From an uncultured Clostridia bacterium (GTDB lineage: Bacteria > Bacillota > Clostridia > Oscillospirales > Ruminococcaceae), in contig CALXAM010000051.1 of NCBI GenBank assembly GCA_944386285.1, positions 1 to 48,622 of the forward strand: 48,622 nucleotides of DNA, in the 5' to 3' direction. The notes below the pieces were generated by a model, which did not search any database, was not told the DNA's origin, and saw only the letters and a list, made by a program, of their open reading frames with translations. Below, in pieces: positions 1-7,169 of the stretch (position 1 is the first letter of the stretch; each line of letters begins with the position of its first letter). The translations under genes and the position numbers were made by a program.

Positions 1-60
1 AATATAATAATCCCCCTGCAATTCATACCAAAGGCCATTGCTTTCATCGTAAATATAAAT
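1..60 (-). pseudogene. Fragment of a second TnpV-like gene at the left edge
   Basis: The reverse strand translates to YIYDESNGLWYELQGDYYI, which matches residues 4-22 of the intact TnpV at 285-665 with a single K-to-E change. Homology stops just before the position of the start codon. The bases upstream (61-80) carry no in-frame ATG and have an in-frame TAG at 76-78, so this copy has lost its start. The gene runs off the window, so it is unknown whether the rest is intact. It most likely remains from duplication or recombination between related mobile elements. Confidence 0.75.
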
Positions 61-159
61 AAAATAAGCATCCCTCTACACATCTTCTAAGACCTAACGA
101 TGTGTAAATGAATTCTTTCGCTTTCTCTACCCGGTGGCAGAATAATTTTATGCTTAAGT

Positions 160-188
160 ATTGTATTACATTCCGAATTCAGAGTCAA
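160..188 (-). promoter_or_regulatory. Sigma-A-type promoter reading toward the left edge
   Basis: On the reverse strand, TTGACT (183-188) and TACAAT (160-165) are separated by 17 bp. The outer bases form an inverted repeat, GTATTG (158-163) against CAATAC (186-191), which could bind a regulator. The promoter points toward the broken tnpV copy and lies downstream of the intact tnpV terminator. Confidence 0.5.
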
Positions 189-250
189 TACTTTTTACAA
201 ATTTTTTGAGTATCTCGTCTGTGAGCTTTCAAAAGCACTCTCCGAAAGAG

Positions 251-280
251 AAAAGCGGCAGAGATTTCTCCCTGCCGTCT
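251..280 (-). terminator. Rho-independent terminator of tnpV
   Basis: On the reverse strand a CGGCAG...CTGCCG stem (256-277), with further pairing near the loop, is followed by CTTTTCTCTTT. It starts just past the tnpV stop codon. Confidence 0.75.
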
Positions 281-284
281 TGCC

Positions 285-665
285 TTATGCGTAAATGATT
301 TCCGTATTCACAATCTCCCTTACACACGCTCTTATGTTATTCATTCTTCCCATCCATTCTAAGGCGTTTTCCGCCTTTAGGCGTTCCGTGATACCCTGTG
401 CCTGCTTCATCTGTTCCACAAGTCTTTCAAAGCGTTTCTCCGCCTGTTTATCGACATCGGCAAGATAAGCATTCAACTTGCCACTTGTGAGTAGCGTGGC
501 GTAAAACGCCCTCTTATGTTCCTGTAAATAGCGTTTGTGTCGCTGCCCCCATAAACCGACAGGTTTGTTTTCTTTTTCGGCTGGTAAGGTCAGACAAGGG
601 ATATAATAATCTCCTTGCAGTTCATACCAAAGACCGTTGCTTTTATCATAAATATACTTGTTCAT
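285..665 (-). CDS. tnpV: TnpV family mobile-element protein
   Basis: A 126-residue protein that resembles the TnpV proteins carried by mobilizable transposons and integrative elements of Clostridia. Recognisable blocks are YIYDKSNGLWYELQGDYYIP near the N-terminus, GLWGQRHKRYL at about residue 40, and LLTSGKLNAYL followed by a charged, probably helical stretch. The biochemical role of TnpV is not established. The ATG at 665 is chosen because GTGGAGG lies 8 bases upstream; an in-frame extension to 698 has no ribosome site. No recombinase, relaxase or other mobilization gene is visible in the window, so this is the edge or remnant of an element. Confidence 0.8.
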   Translation of the reverse strand: MNKYIYDKSNGLWYELQGDYYIPCLTLPAEKENKPVGLWGQRHKRYLQEHKRAFYATLLTSGKLNAYLADVDKQAEKRFERLVEQMKQAQGITERLKAENALEWMGRMNNIRACVREIVNTEIIYA

Positions 666-698
666 TAAAAAATCCTCCACTATAATATATTCGCACAT

Positions 699-950
699 AT
701 GTCACAGTTCTCCGATTGCCACGCTCTGTTATATCTTGTTGTCAGACTTTCTTGCCCTTGAATTTGCCCTTATGAGCAGTCAGGGAAAGAGTAAACTTGT
801 GTGAAATCATATAAAGGGATAAGGCGAACACATTGCGATAAATCCTTTATTTTCAAGGCTTTTGGAGGATTTTATTGATAACCTATGGAGAGCAATAATC
901 ACTCATAATTTTATGGTTTTCAAATTTATATTTTGAGTAAAATCAATACT
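699..950. other. Gene-free stretch between the mobile-element edge and the membrane protein
   Basis: I see no convincing gene here. A 29-codon reverse-strand reading frame (742-831, GTG start) is the only candidate and has no recognisable relative. The stretch is AT-rich and may hold the old boundary of the tnpV element, but no direct repeats or attachment site could be picked out by eye. Confidence 0.4.
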
Positions 951-987
951 TAAATAAAAACGCGATCCGCATTTTATGCGGATCGCG
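950..987 (-). terminator. Strong terminator after the CorC-like gene
   Basis: A perfect 12-bp stem, CGCGATCCGCAT against ATGCGGATCGCG, with a 3-base loop. On the reverse strand it is followed by TTTTTATTT. It lies 18 bases past the stop of the gene at 1006-2334. Confidence 0.9.
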
Positions 988-1005
988 ATAATGTATTTTA
1001 GGGTA

Positions 1006-2334
1006 TTATATGTTTTCTTTATCATTTACTCCATCCAGAGCATTTTGTTTTTCAACTCGTACAATCCCAATATGTTTGCCGTCTATTTGTTCTGCTGTAA
1101 GGCAAACATTCCCGATAAAAACAGAAGGAAGCTGTGTATCTGTCGGAATGTAGCCGAGCTGTTCAATCATGAATCCGGATACGGTATCACAATTTGTTTC
1201 AGGGGGTTCAATCTCCAATTCGTTGCAAAGCTCATCGAGTGAAAAGTTTCCGACCACACGATAAACTGTTTCGGAGAGCTTTAACAGATCGGGAACAGCA
1301 TGGTCGTTTTCATCTTGAATTTGTCCCACAATTTCTTCTGCCAAATCTTCGATGGTGACAATGCCGGAGAAGCCTCCGTATTCATCAATCAAAATTGCAA
1401 TATGAATATGTGCATTCTGCATTTCTTTCAGCAGGATATTTGCCGGTTTGGAATCCGGAACGAAATAAGGCGCACGAATCAAAGCGTGTAATGAAACCGG
1501 CTCACCTTTGATGATTTGTTTTGCAATATCTTTGACATAGATGACACCGATAATTTTATCAATTTCCTGCTCATAAACAGGAATGCGGGAAAATCCGCTT
1601 TCGATCATTCGGCTGATCATATCATCTTGTTCGCGGTTGATATCGATTGCAACAACTTTACGACGAGGTACCATAATGTCACGTGCAGTTTTGTCATCAA
1701 ATGCAAAAACCGAATTGATCATTTTTTTCGAATCATTATCAAACTGAGCGGAAAGAAGCTGTGCACGAATTTCTTCTTCAGTGACCGGTTCTTCTTCCTC
1801 TTCCGGTTTCATTCCCAGCAGTCGAAGGAAACCGTTTGTTGAAACGGAAAGCAACTTGATAAACGGGGACAGTATCTTTGAGATCAGTAAGATCGGCCGT
1901 ACCGTCATCATGCTGAATTGTTCCGCGCGTTTTAATGCAATCCGTTTCGGAACCAGTTCGCCGAATACAAGGGTAAAATACGATAAGATCAATGTGACAC
2001 CAACAACTGCAATGGTGCCGCTATAGGGAATACCAAATCCTGCGAGCCATTGTCCTAAGATTTGAGAAATACCGGTTGCCGCAGAAGCACTGGAAAAGAA
2101 TCCGGCAAATGTAATTGCAACCTGAATGGTAGAAAGAAACTTGGTAGAGTCAGAAAACAACTGCTCCACACATTTTGCTTTTTTGTTGCCTTTTTCGGCA
2201 AGCGAATGGATCTTTGATTTGTTGACAGAAACGACCGCCATTTCGGCACCTGCAAAAAAAGCATTCACCAATGTTAACAGCAATAATACAAGCAGTTGTG
2301 CCGCAATTTCAAGACCGTTAGGGTCAGGGTCCAT
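1006..2334 (-). CDS. CNNM/CorC (TlyC-type hemolysin-like) membrane protein with CBS pair
   Basis: A 442-residue integral membrane protein of the family often called hemolysin C/TlyC. Members are linked to divalent cation (Mg2+ or Co2+) export or homeostasis rather than hemolysis. Order of parts: a CNNM (DUF21) transmembrane domain over about residues 10-190, starting AAQLLVLLLLTLVNAFFAGAE; two CBS repeats over about 215-340, with the typical DIMVPRRKVVAID entry and GIVTIEDLAEEIVGQI exit; and a C-terminal CorC/HlyC domain at about 355-430. Length is normal. AAAGGAGG precedes the ATG. It is a single-gene unit with its own promoter and terminator. Confidence 0.88.
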   Translation of the reverse strand: MDPDPNGLEIAAQLLVLLLLTLVNAFFAGAEMAVVSVNKSKIHSLAEKGNKKAKCVEQLFSDSTKFLSTIQVAITFAGFFSSASAATGISQILGQWLAGFGIPYSGTIAVVGVTLILSYFTLVFGELVPKRIALKRAEQFSMMTVRPILLISKILSPFIKLLSVSTNGFLRLLGMKPEEEEEPVTEEEIRAQLLSAQFDNDSKKMINSVFAFDDKTARDIMVPRRKVVAIDINREQDDMISRMIESGFSRIPVYEQEIDKIIGVIYVKDIAKQIIKGEPVSLHALIRAPYFVPDSKPANILLKEMQNAHIHIAILIDEYGGFSGIVTIEDLAEEIVGQIQDENDHAVPDLLKLSETVYRVVGNFSLDELCNELEIEPPETNCDTVSGFMIEQLGYIPTDTQLPSVFIGNVCLTAEQIDGKHIGIVRVEKQNALDGVNDKENI

Positions 2335-2365
2335 GAGAAATAACCTCCTTTATAAAATTAAGAAA

Positions 2366-2395
2366 AGTATAGCATAGCGACAGGATGGTCTACAA
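2366..2395 (-). promoter_or_regulatory. Promoter of the CorC-like gene
   Basis: On the reverse strand, TTGTAG (2390-2395) and TATACT (2366-2371) are separated by 18 bp, about 30 bases ahead of the ATG at 2334. Confidence 0.6.
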
Positions 2396-2430
2396 GTGTG
2401 GTTTTCGTTCAAAAACGGCAAAAGAAGTCA

Positions 2431-2462
2431 AAAAAAGAACAAACGGCGCATTCAGCGCCGTT
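2431..2462 (-). terminator. Terminator after the DUF1540 gene
   Basis: AACGGCGC...GCGCCGTT stem (2442-2462) with TGTTCTTTTTTT following on the reverse strand. Confidence 0.8.
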
Positions 2463-2475
2463 CGCTCTTCGTTTC

Positions 2476-2655
2476 TTATGATTTTTTTACGAATGATTTG
2501 CAGTCAATGCATTCACACATTGTCGGATTTGCTTCGTGGGTTCCGATCATAACAGAATCAAGCGAGCAATAATCTTTTGACTGGCAGTGATATGCACACT
2601 GGTTTACGGTACAACGAATACTCTGATTTGCATGATTGCAGCAGTTTGCCATCAT
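2476..2655 (-). CDS. DUF1540 cysteine-rich small protein
   Basis: A 59-residue protein with eight cysteines, arranged in the DUF1540 style: a CxxNxCxYH block, YCSLDSVMIGTHEANPT, then CECIDCKSF. The family is common in spore-forming Firmicutes and probably binds metal, but has no assigned function. AGGAGGAG sits 5 and 8 bases before two adjacent ATGs, so the start is 2655 or 2652; an extension to 2673 would swallow the ribosome site and is rejected. It follows the MATE gene with a gap of about 55 bases and no clear terminator, so co-transcription is possible. Confidence 0.75.
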   Translation of the reverse strand: MMANCCNHANQSIRCTVNQCAYHCQSKDYCSLDSVMIGTHEANPTMCECIDCKSFVKKS

Positions 2656-2660
2656 AAACT

Positions 2661-2686
2661 CCTCCTTTTGCACTTTGGGTGCAAAA
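2661..2686 (-). promoter_or_regulatory. Hairpin touching the ribosome site of the DUF1540 gene
   Basis: TTTTGCAC (2666-2673) and GTGCAAAA (2679-2686) form a perfect 8-bp stem with a 5-base loop. On the reverse strand it ends directly against the GGAGG ribosome site (2661-2665). It could be an operator, a weak terminator for the MATE transcript, or a translation control hairpin. Confidence 0.45.
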
Positions 2687-2710
2687 ACAGTATGTCCACA
2701 AAACAGGAGG

Positions 2711-4081
2711 TTATGCGTGTTCTTCAGAAAGCGGATTGATCTTGGTGCGTTTTACATGGATTAAGAACAGTGCACTTAAAATGAGCGAAACAAGTTCTGC
2801 GATTGGGAACGCCCACCACACTGCATCAAGCACACCCGTTTGTGCAAGCAGAAATGCGACAGGAAGCAGCACGACGAGCTGACGTCCAACGGATACATAC
2901 AGACTGAGCATACCATTTCCCATTGCTTGGAAAACGGAGCTGCAAATGATTGCAAAACCAGCTAATAAGAAGCTCAGTGAGATAATGCGCAGTGCAGGAA
3001 CGCCAATCTCAATCAGTTTTTCTGAAGCGTTGAACATGGATAACAGCGTTTCAGGGATCAGCATAAATACAGCCATACCGATTGCCATCAGCGCCATTGC
3101 GTAAATAATACTGTATTTGATTGCAGCGTTAATCCGTTTCGGACGGCGTGCGCCGTAGTTATAAGAAACGATCGGGACGAGTCCGTTATTTAATCCAAAT
3201 ACCGGCATGAAGATAAAGCTTTGCAATTTAAAGTAAACGCCAAATACCGTCGTTGCCGTTTCTGTGAATCGAATCAAAATCAGATTCATGCCATAAGTCA
3301 TCACAGAAGAAATGGAAGCCATGATGATGGACGGCACACCGATAGCGTAAATTCGTTTAATGGTTGCGCCATGTGGACGGAAACCACGCAGACGAATTGT
3401 AACTTCGTGATTTTTATGATGGTTGATAAATACCGAAAGGATTGCGGCAATAATTTGTCCGATAACCGTTGCAGCAGCCGCACCGGCAATTCCCATTTTC
3501 GGGAATCCAAGCAGACCGAAAATCATAATCGGATCAAGAATGATGTTGATAATGGCACCGGTGGACTGTGTAATCATTGTTAAAAGAGTCCGTCCGGTTG
3601 CTTGCAGTAAACGTTCAAACGTGATCTGAAAAAATACACCAAAAGAGAATACACAGCAAATGGTCAAATAGGAAGTACCAAGCTCAACAATTTCTGCGTT
3701 TTGTGTTTGTGATAAGAAAAACAGTCGGGAACCGAAAATGCCGGCGATAATAAATACAATCGAACTTAAAAGAGCCAAAAATAAGCCATTTGACGCTGCG
3801 AGATCGACTTTTTCTTTATCTTTTTCTCCGAGACTTTTCGAAAGCATTGCGTTAATACCGACGCCTGTACCGGTAGCAACCGCAATCATCAAGTTTTGAA
3901 TCGGAAACGCGAGTGAAACAGCGGTTAATGCGTTTTCGCTGATTTGGGCGACAAAGATGCTATCTACAATATTATAAAGTGCCTGAATCAACATGGAAAT
4001 CATAATTGGTAATGACATCGTGACAAGCAAGCGATTCACAGGCATGACGCCCATTTTATTTTCGGCAAGTTCATTTGACAT
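2711..4081 (-). CDS. MATE family multidrug/cation antiporter
   Basis: A 456-residue membrane protein with the twelve hydrophobic segments and the two-fold layout of MATE exporters, which expel cationic drugs or metabolites using a Na+ or H+ gradient. Recognisable MATE blocks are PIMISMLIQALYNIVDSIFV near the N-terminus, GTGVGINAMLSKSLGE near residue 80, and PVFGLNNGLVPIVSYNYGA in the second half. The ATG at 4081 is chosen because AAGGAG lies 8 bases upstream; a GTG at 4090 overlaps that site. The substrate cannot be read from the sequence. A second MATE gene at 39569-40987 is clearly different in sequence. Confidence 0.88.
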   Translation of the reverse strand: MSNELAENKMGVMPVNRLLVTMSLPIMISMLIQALYNIVDSIFVAQISENALTAVSLAFPIQNLMIAVATGTGVGINAMLSKSLGEKDKEKVDLAASNGLFLALLSSIVFIIAGIFGSRLFFLSQTQNAEIVELGTSYLTICCVFSFGVFFQITFERLLQATGRTLLTMITQSTGAIINIILDPIMIFGLLGFPKMGIAGAAAATVIGQIIAAILSVFINHHKNHEVTIRLRGFRPHGATIKRIYAIGVPSIIMASISSVMTYGMNLILIRFTETATTVFGVYFKLQSFIFMPVFGLNNGLVPIVSYNYGARRPKRINAAIKYSIIYAMALMAIGMAVFMLIPETLLSMFNASEKLIEIGVPALRIISLSFLLAGFAIICSSVFQAMGNGMLSLYVSVGRQLVVLLPVAFLLAQTGVLDAVWWAFPIAELVSLILSALFLIHVKRTKINPLSEEHA

Positions 4082-4179
4082 ATTCCCCACTCCTTTTTAC
4101 AAAAATAAAAGGGAGGCTTTCGCATCCCACGTGCTATGATAACACGGCAAGCAAAATTCGTCAAGTTTTTTACGAATTG

Positions 4180-4209
4180 TTGACAATCCTTCTTTGGGTT
4201 CGGTATAAT
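4180..4209 (+). promoter_or_regulatory. Promoter of the D,D-carboxypeptidase gene
   Basis: TTGACA (4180-4185) and TATAAT (4204-4209), both consensus, with an 18-bp spacer; the ATG follows 38 bases downstream. Confidence 0.85.
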
Positions 4210-4247
4210 TTAAAAAAGGAAAAGAAAAAGGAAAAGGAGAAACGCAG

Positions 4248-5588
4248 ATGAAAAAGATTGCCTTGGTTGTTTTGGCACTATGGCTGTTTATTCTTCCGGT
4301 GGCTTCTGTGAATGCCGCTGAATACACGCAGACAATCTATTCTCGCAGCGCGTATTTTGTCAATCTTGATACAGGACGTGTACTATTTGAAAAAGACGCA
4401 GATGCTCGTATGGCGCCGGCATCTCTTACAAAAATTATGACGGTGCTTTTGGCACTTGAGTTGTGTGAGAATCCGGCTGATACAATGGTAACGATTCCAA
4501 GTCAATCGTTGTTTACCGATGTCATTGTTGAAAACGGTGCACGTATCTATTTACAGGAAGGAGAGCAGATCTCCGTCTTATCGCTTGTCTATGCCACCAT
4601 GCTCAAAAGCGCATGTGATTCGGCAACGGCGCTTGCTTGGTATTTTGGAAACGGTGACGTCAATGTGTTCTTTGAGAAAATGAATCAAAAGGCGCAGTCC
4701 CTCGGAATGGTGAACACCCATTTTGCCAACGCACATGGGTTGGATGCGGAAGACCACTATAGCTCTGCACGTGATATGGCGATTTTGACAGAGGCAGCAC
4801 TCGAAAATGAGGCGTTTAAGGAAGTGATTTCGCATTATTCTTATGTGATTCCTGCGACGAACAAAAGTGCGGAACGTACGGTTTCCTATACCATTGGAAT
4901 GCTCAATGAGAGCAATGAAGAAGATTATTATCCGGATGCGTTTGGCGTAAAATCCGGCTATACAGGAAACGCAGGACGTTGTTTGAGCACGACAGCGTCG
5001 CGGAATGGACAAACTTACCTGTGTGTTGTACTTGGTGCAAATTTGGATCAAGCACCTGCCGGATATGGGAATCCGAATCTTACGTATACCGATTCGAAAG
5101 CATTATATGAATGGGCGTTTGAAACGTTTGCAGTCACGCAAGCGGTTCCGGATGATTTAACACAAGAGGTAGAAGTGGTTCATGGACGTGCAAAAACAGT
5201 CGGTGTAACGATGCAAAGCATTCCGGAGGTTTTGCTTGGTACGGATGAAACACTTACCTATACATATGAGATGGAACCGTCTGTAGAAGCACCTGTGGTG
5301 GCGGGTGAAACACGTCTTGGTACCATGACTGTTCTTTGTGACGGAGAAAAAGTCGGTGAGACAGTATTGGTTGCCAAAGATTCTATAGAGGCGCTTCCGT
5401 ATCCCAAGTGGCTTTCCGGACTCGCGTGGTTTGGAATTCATCCGGTTTTCGTCATCCTTTTTCTTTTTCTCTTGCTCTTGCTTCTTGTATTGTATTTACG
5501 GTATCGACATGTTCAAAAAATTAAGAGAAAGCGGGCAGCGCGGCGTGCTCGTCAGCGGCGAACCAACCGCGGTGCGCTTTTAAAATAA
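4248..5588 (+). CDS. D-alanyl-D-alanine carboxypeptidase (PBP5/DacF type, S11)
   Basis: This 446-residue enzyme trims the terminal D-Ala from peptidoglycan pentapeptides at the outer membrane face. It has a signal peptide (residues 1-23, ending VNA), the catalytic tetrad S59-L-T-K62 and the third motif as K235-S-G. A PBP5-type C-terminal beta domain covers about 290-380, and a C-terminal membrane segment at about 408-428 is followed by a very basic tail. The second motif reads S121-A-C rather than the usual S-x-N, and KSG replaces KTG; both are departures from the best-known enzymes. AAGGAG lies 8 bases before the ATG. It is monocistronic, with its own promoter and terminator. Confidence 0.88.
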   Translation: MKKIALVVLALWLFILPVASVNAAEYTQTIYSRSAYFVNLDTGRVLFEKDADARMAPASLTKIMTVLLALELCENPADTMVTIPSQSLFTDVIVENGARIYLQEGEQISVLSLVYATMLKSACDSATALAWYFGNGDVNVFFEKMNQKAQSLGMVNTHFANAHGLDAEDHYSSARDMAILTEAALENEAFKEVISHYSYVIPATNKSAERTVSYTIGMLNESNEEDYYPDAFGVKSGYTGNAGRCLSTTASRNGQTYLCVVLGANLDQAPAGYGNPNLTYTDSKALYEWAFETFAVTQAVPDDLTQEVEVVHGRAKTVGVTMQSIPEVLLGTDETLTYTYEMEPSVEAPVVAGETRLGTMTVLCDGEKVGETVLVAKDSIEALPYPKWLSGLAWFGIHPVFVILFLFLLLLLLVLYLRYRHVQKIKRKRAARRARQRRTNRGALLK

Positions 5589-5604
5589 AATAGAGGAAAT
5601 CATG

Positions 5605-5640
5605 AATGCACGACCTGTAAAAAAGTCGTGCATTTTCTTT
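5605..5640 (+). terminator. Terminator of the carboxypeptidase gene
   Basis: AATGCACGAC...GTCGTGCATT stem followed by TTCTTTCT. Confidence 0.85.
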
Positions 5641-5686
5641 CTATTTGAGGTATACTTTGAATAGAAGAAAAAATGAGGATGATTAC

Positions 5687-6658
5687 ATGAAAAACAGGCT
5701 TTTTACGGTAATTCCGTGTTATAACGAACAGGAAGTTCTTCCTGAAACTGCACACCGCCTTTTAAAGAAATATGAAGATTTAATTGCACGGAACATGATT
5801 GCGCCGAATAGCCGGATTGCATTTGTAAATGACGGTTCTTCCGACCGTACCTGGGAGATCATCTGTGATTTGCACGCGTCGAATCATCTCTTTACCGGAA
5901 TTGATTTAAGCCGGAATCGGGGACATCAGAATGCACTGCTGGCAGGTCTTTTAACGGTAAAGGATCATGCTGATCTGGTAATTTCAATGGATGCTGATTT
6001 GCAGGATGATATTGATGCAATGGATGAAATGATTAAAAAATATCAAGAGGGATGCGATATCGTTTACGGCGTACGCAGCAGCCGACAAAAAGATTCATTT
6101 TTTAAGCGCACAACAGCAGAAGCTTTTTATCGGCTGATGAATCGACTGGGTGCAAATACCGTGTTTAACCATGCGGACTACCGATTGATGAGCCGTCGTG
6201 CGCTTGATGGTCTTGCACAATTTCGGGAAGTAAATTTATTTTTGCGCGGATTGGTGCCGATGATTGGCTATCATACTGCCACAGTGTTATACGAGCGGCA
6301 TGAACGTTTTGCAGGAGAAAGCAAGTATCCGTTTAAAAAAATGCTTGCATTTGCGTTTGAGGGAATTACTTCTTTGAGTACAAAACCGATTCGGATTATC
6401 AGTACATTAGGTTTTTTAATGTTTTTCGCAAGTATTATCATGTCTGTGATTTTTATTGTTCAGTTTTTCCTAGGACAGACCGTTTCGGGATGGGCAAGCT
6501 TAATTGTAAGTCTTTGGGCGATCGGCGGTCTTTTGATGCTGGCAATTGGCGTAGTGGGGGAATATATCGGGAAAATTTATATGGAAGTAAAAAATCGGCC
6601 GCGTTTTTTGATTTCCCGTTTTTTGGAGGATGAGAAGAACGATGAATCTGATTCATAA
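5687..6658 (+). CDS. GtrB/DPM-like family 2 glycosyltransferase (polyprenyl-phosphate sugar synthase)
   Basis: A 323-residue membrane glycosyltransferase. The GT-A fold shows VIPCYNEQEVLP at the N-terminus, FVNDGSSDRTWEI at about residue 47, NRGHQNALLAG, and the metal-binding MDADLQDD near residue 101. Two membrane segments near the C-terminus (about 240-265 and 275-300) match GtrB/ArnC-type enzymes that load a sugar onto undecaprenyl phosphate at the inner membrane face. The ATG at 5687 is preferred over an upstream TTG at 5645 because GAGGA lies about 8 bases before it and the catalytic fold begins there. It overlaps the GtrA gene that follows, its expected partner. Confidence 0.85.
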   Translation: MKNRLFTVIPCYNEQEVLPETAHRLLKKYEDLIARNMIAPNSRIAFVNDGSSDRTWEIICDLHASNHLFTGIDLSRNRGHQNALLAGLLTVKDHADLVISMDADLQDDIDAMDEMIKKYQEGCDIVYGVRSSRQKDSFFKRTTAEAFYRLMNRLGANTVFNHADYRLMSRRALDGLAQFREVNLFLRGLVPMIGYHTATVLYERHERFAGESKYPFKKMLAFAFEGITSLSTKPIRIISTLGFLMFFASIIMSVIFIVQFFLGQTVSGWASLIVSLWAIGGLLMLAIGVVGEYIGKIYMEVKNRPRFLISRFLEDEKNDESDS

Positions 6659-7073
6659 CAAGATTGTCAATCATACGTTTGTGCGCTTTTTAGCAGTCGG
6701 CGTACTCAACACACTCGTAAGTGCTGTACTGATGTTTGTGTTATATGACGGATTTCATCTTGCTTATTGGCCGGCAACTGCTGTGGCTTATGTGGCAGGT
6801 GCGGTGCTCAGCTTCTTTTTAAATTTTCGTTATACATTTAAAAGTACAGCAAAACCGTTATGGGCCGGTGTGCGTTTTACGATCAATGTAGCGGTATGTT
6901 ACGTCATTGCGTATAGTGTGGCAAAACCACTCGTCGTCTGGGTGACATCTGGCTTTCTGTCTTTGGAATGGTCAGTTCGTATTGCAATGATTGTTGGAAT
7001 GGGCCTTTATACGATACTCAATTATATTGGTCAGCGCTTTTTTGCATTTGGGTGTCAAAAACAGCAGAGTTAA
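6642..7073 (+). CDS. GtrA family membrane protein (lipid-linked sugar flippase-like)
   Basis: A 143-residue protein with four predicted membrane helices and GtrA hallmarks: FVRFLAVGVLNTLVSAVLMFVLY at the start and FFLNFRYTFKS between helices two and three. GtrA proteins are thought to move undecaprenyl-phosphate-linked sugar across the membrane for decoration of cell-wall polymers. The start overlaps the end of the glycosyltransferase gene by 17 bases, indicating translational coupling. An ATG at 6630 directly abuts the GGAGG and is too close to use it. No third gene for the final sugar transfer is adjacent. Confidence 0.85.
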   Translation: MNLIHNKIVNHTFVRFLAVGVLNTLVSAVLMFVLYDGFHLAYWPATAVAYVAGAVLSFFLNFRYTFKSTAKPLWAGVRFTINVAVCYVIAYSVAKPLVVWVTSGFLSLEWSVRIAMIVGMGLYTILNYIGQRFFAFGCQKQQS

Positions 7074-7095
7074 TCATTAAAAGAGATAAATATGC

Positions 7096-7124
7096 TTGAC
7101 TTTAATGCTGTAAAATGATACACT
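7096..7124 (+). promoter_or_regulatory. Promoter of the zinc-ribbon membrane protein gene
   Basis: TTGACT (7096-7101) and TACACT (7119-7124) with a 17-bp spacer. Confidence 0.7.
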
Positions 7125-7169
7125 TTGCATAGAAAATATGTTTCTTTTAGAAGTAAGGAGTGAATTGCG

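Noticed and set aside
742..831. 29-codon reverse-strand frame with GTG start next to tnpV
   Set aside because: Weak ribosome spacing and no recognisable relative; chance frame cannot be excluded.
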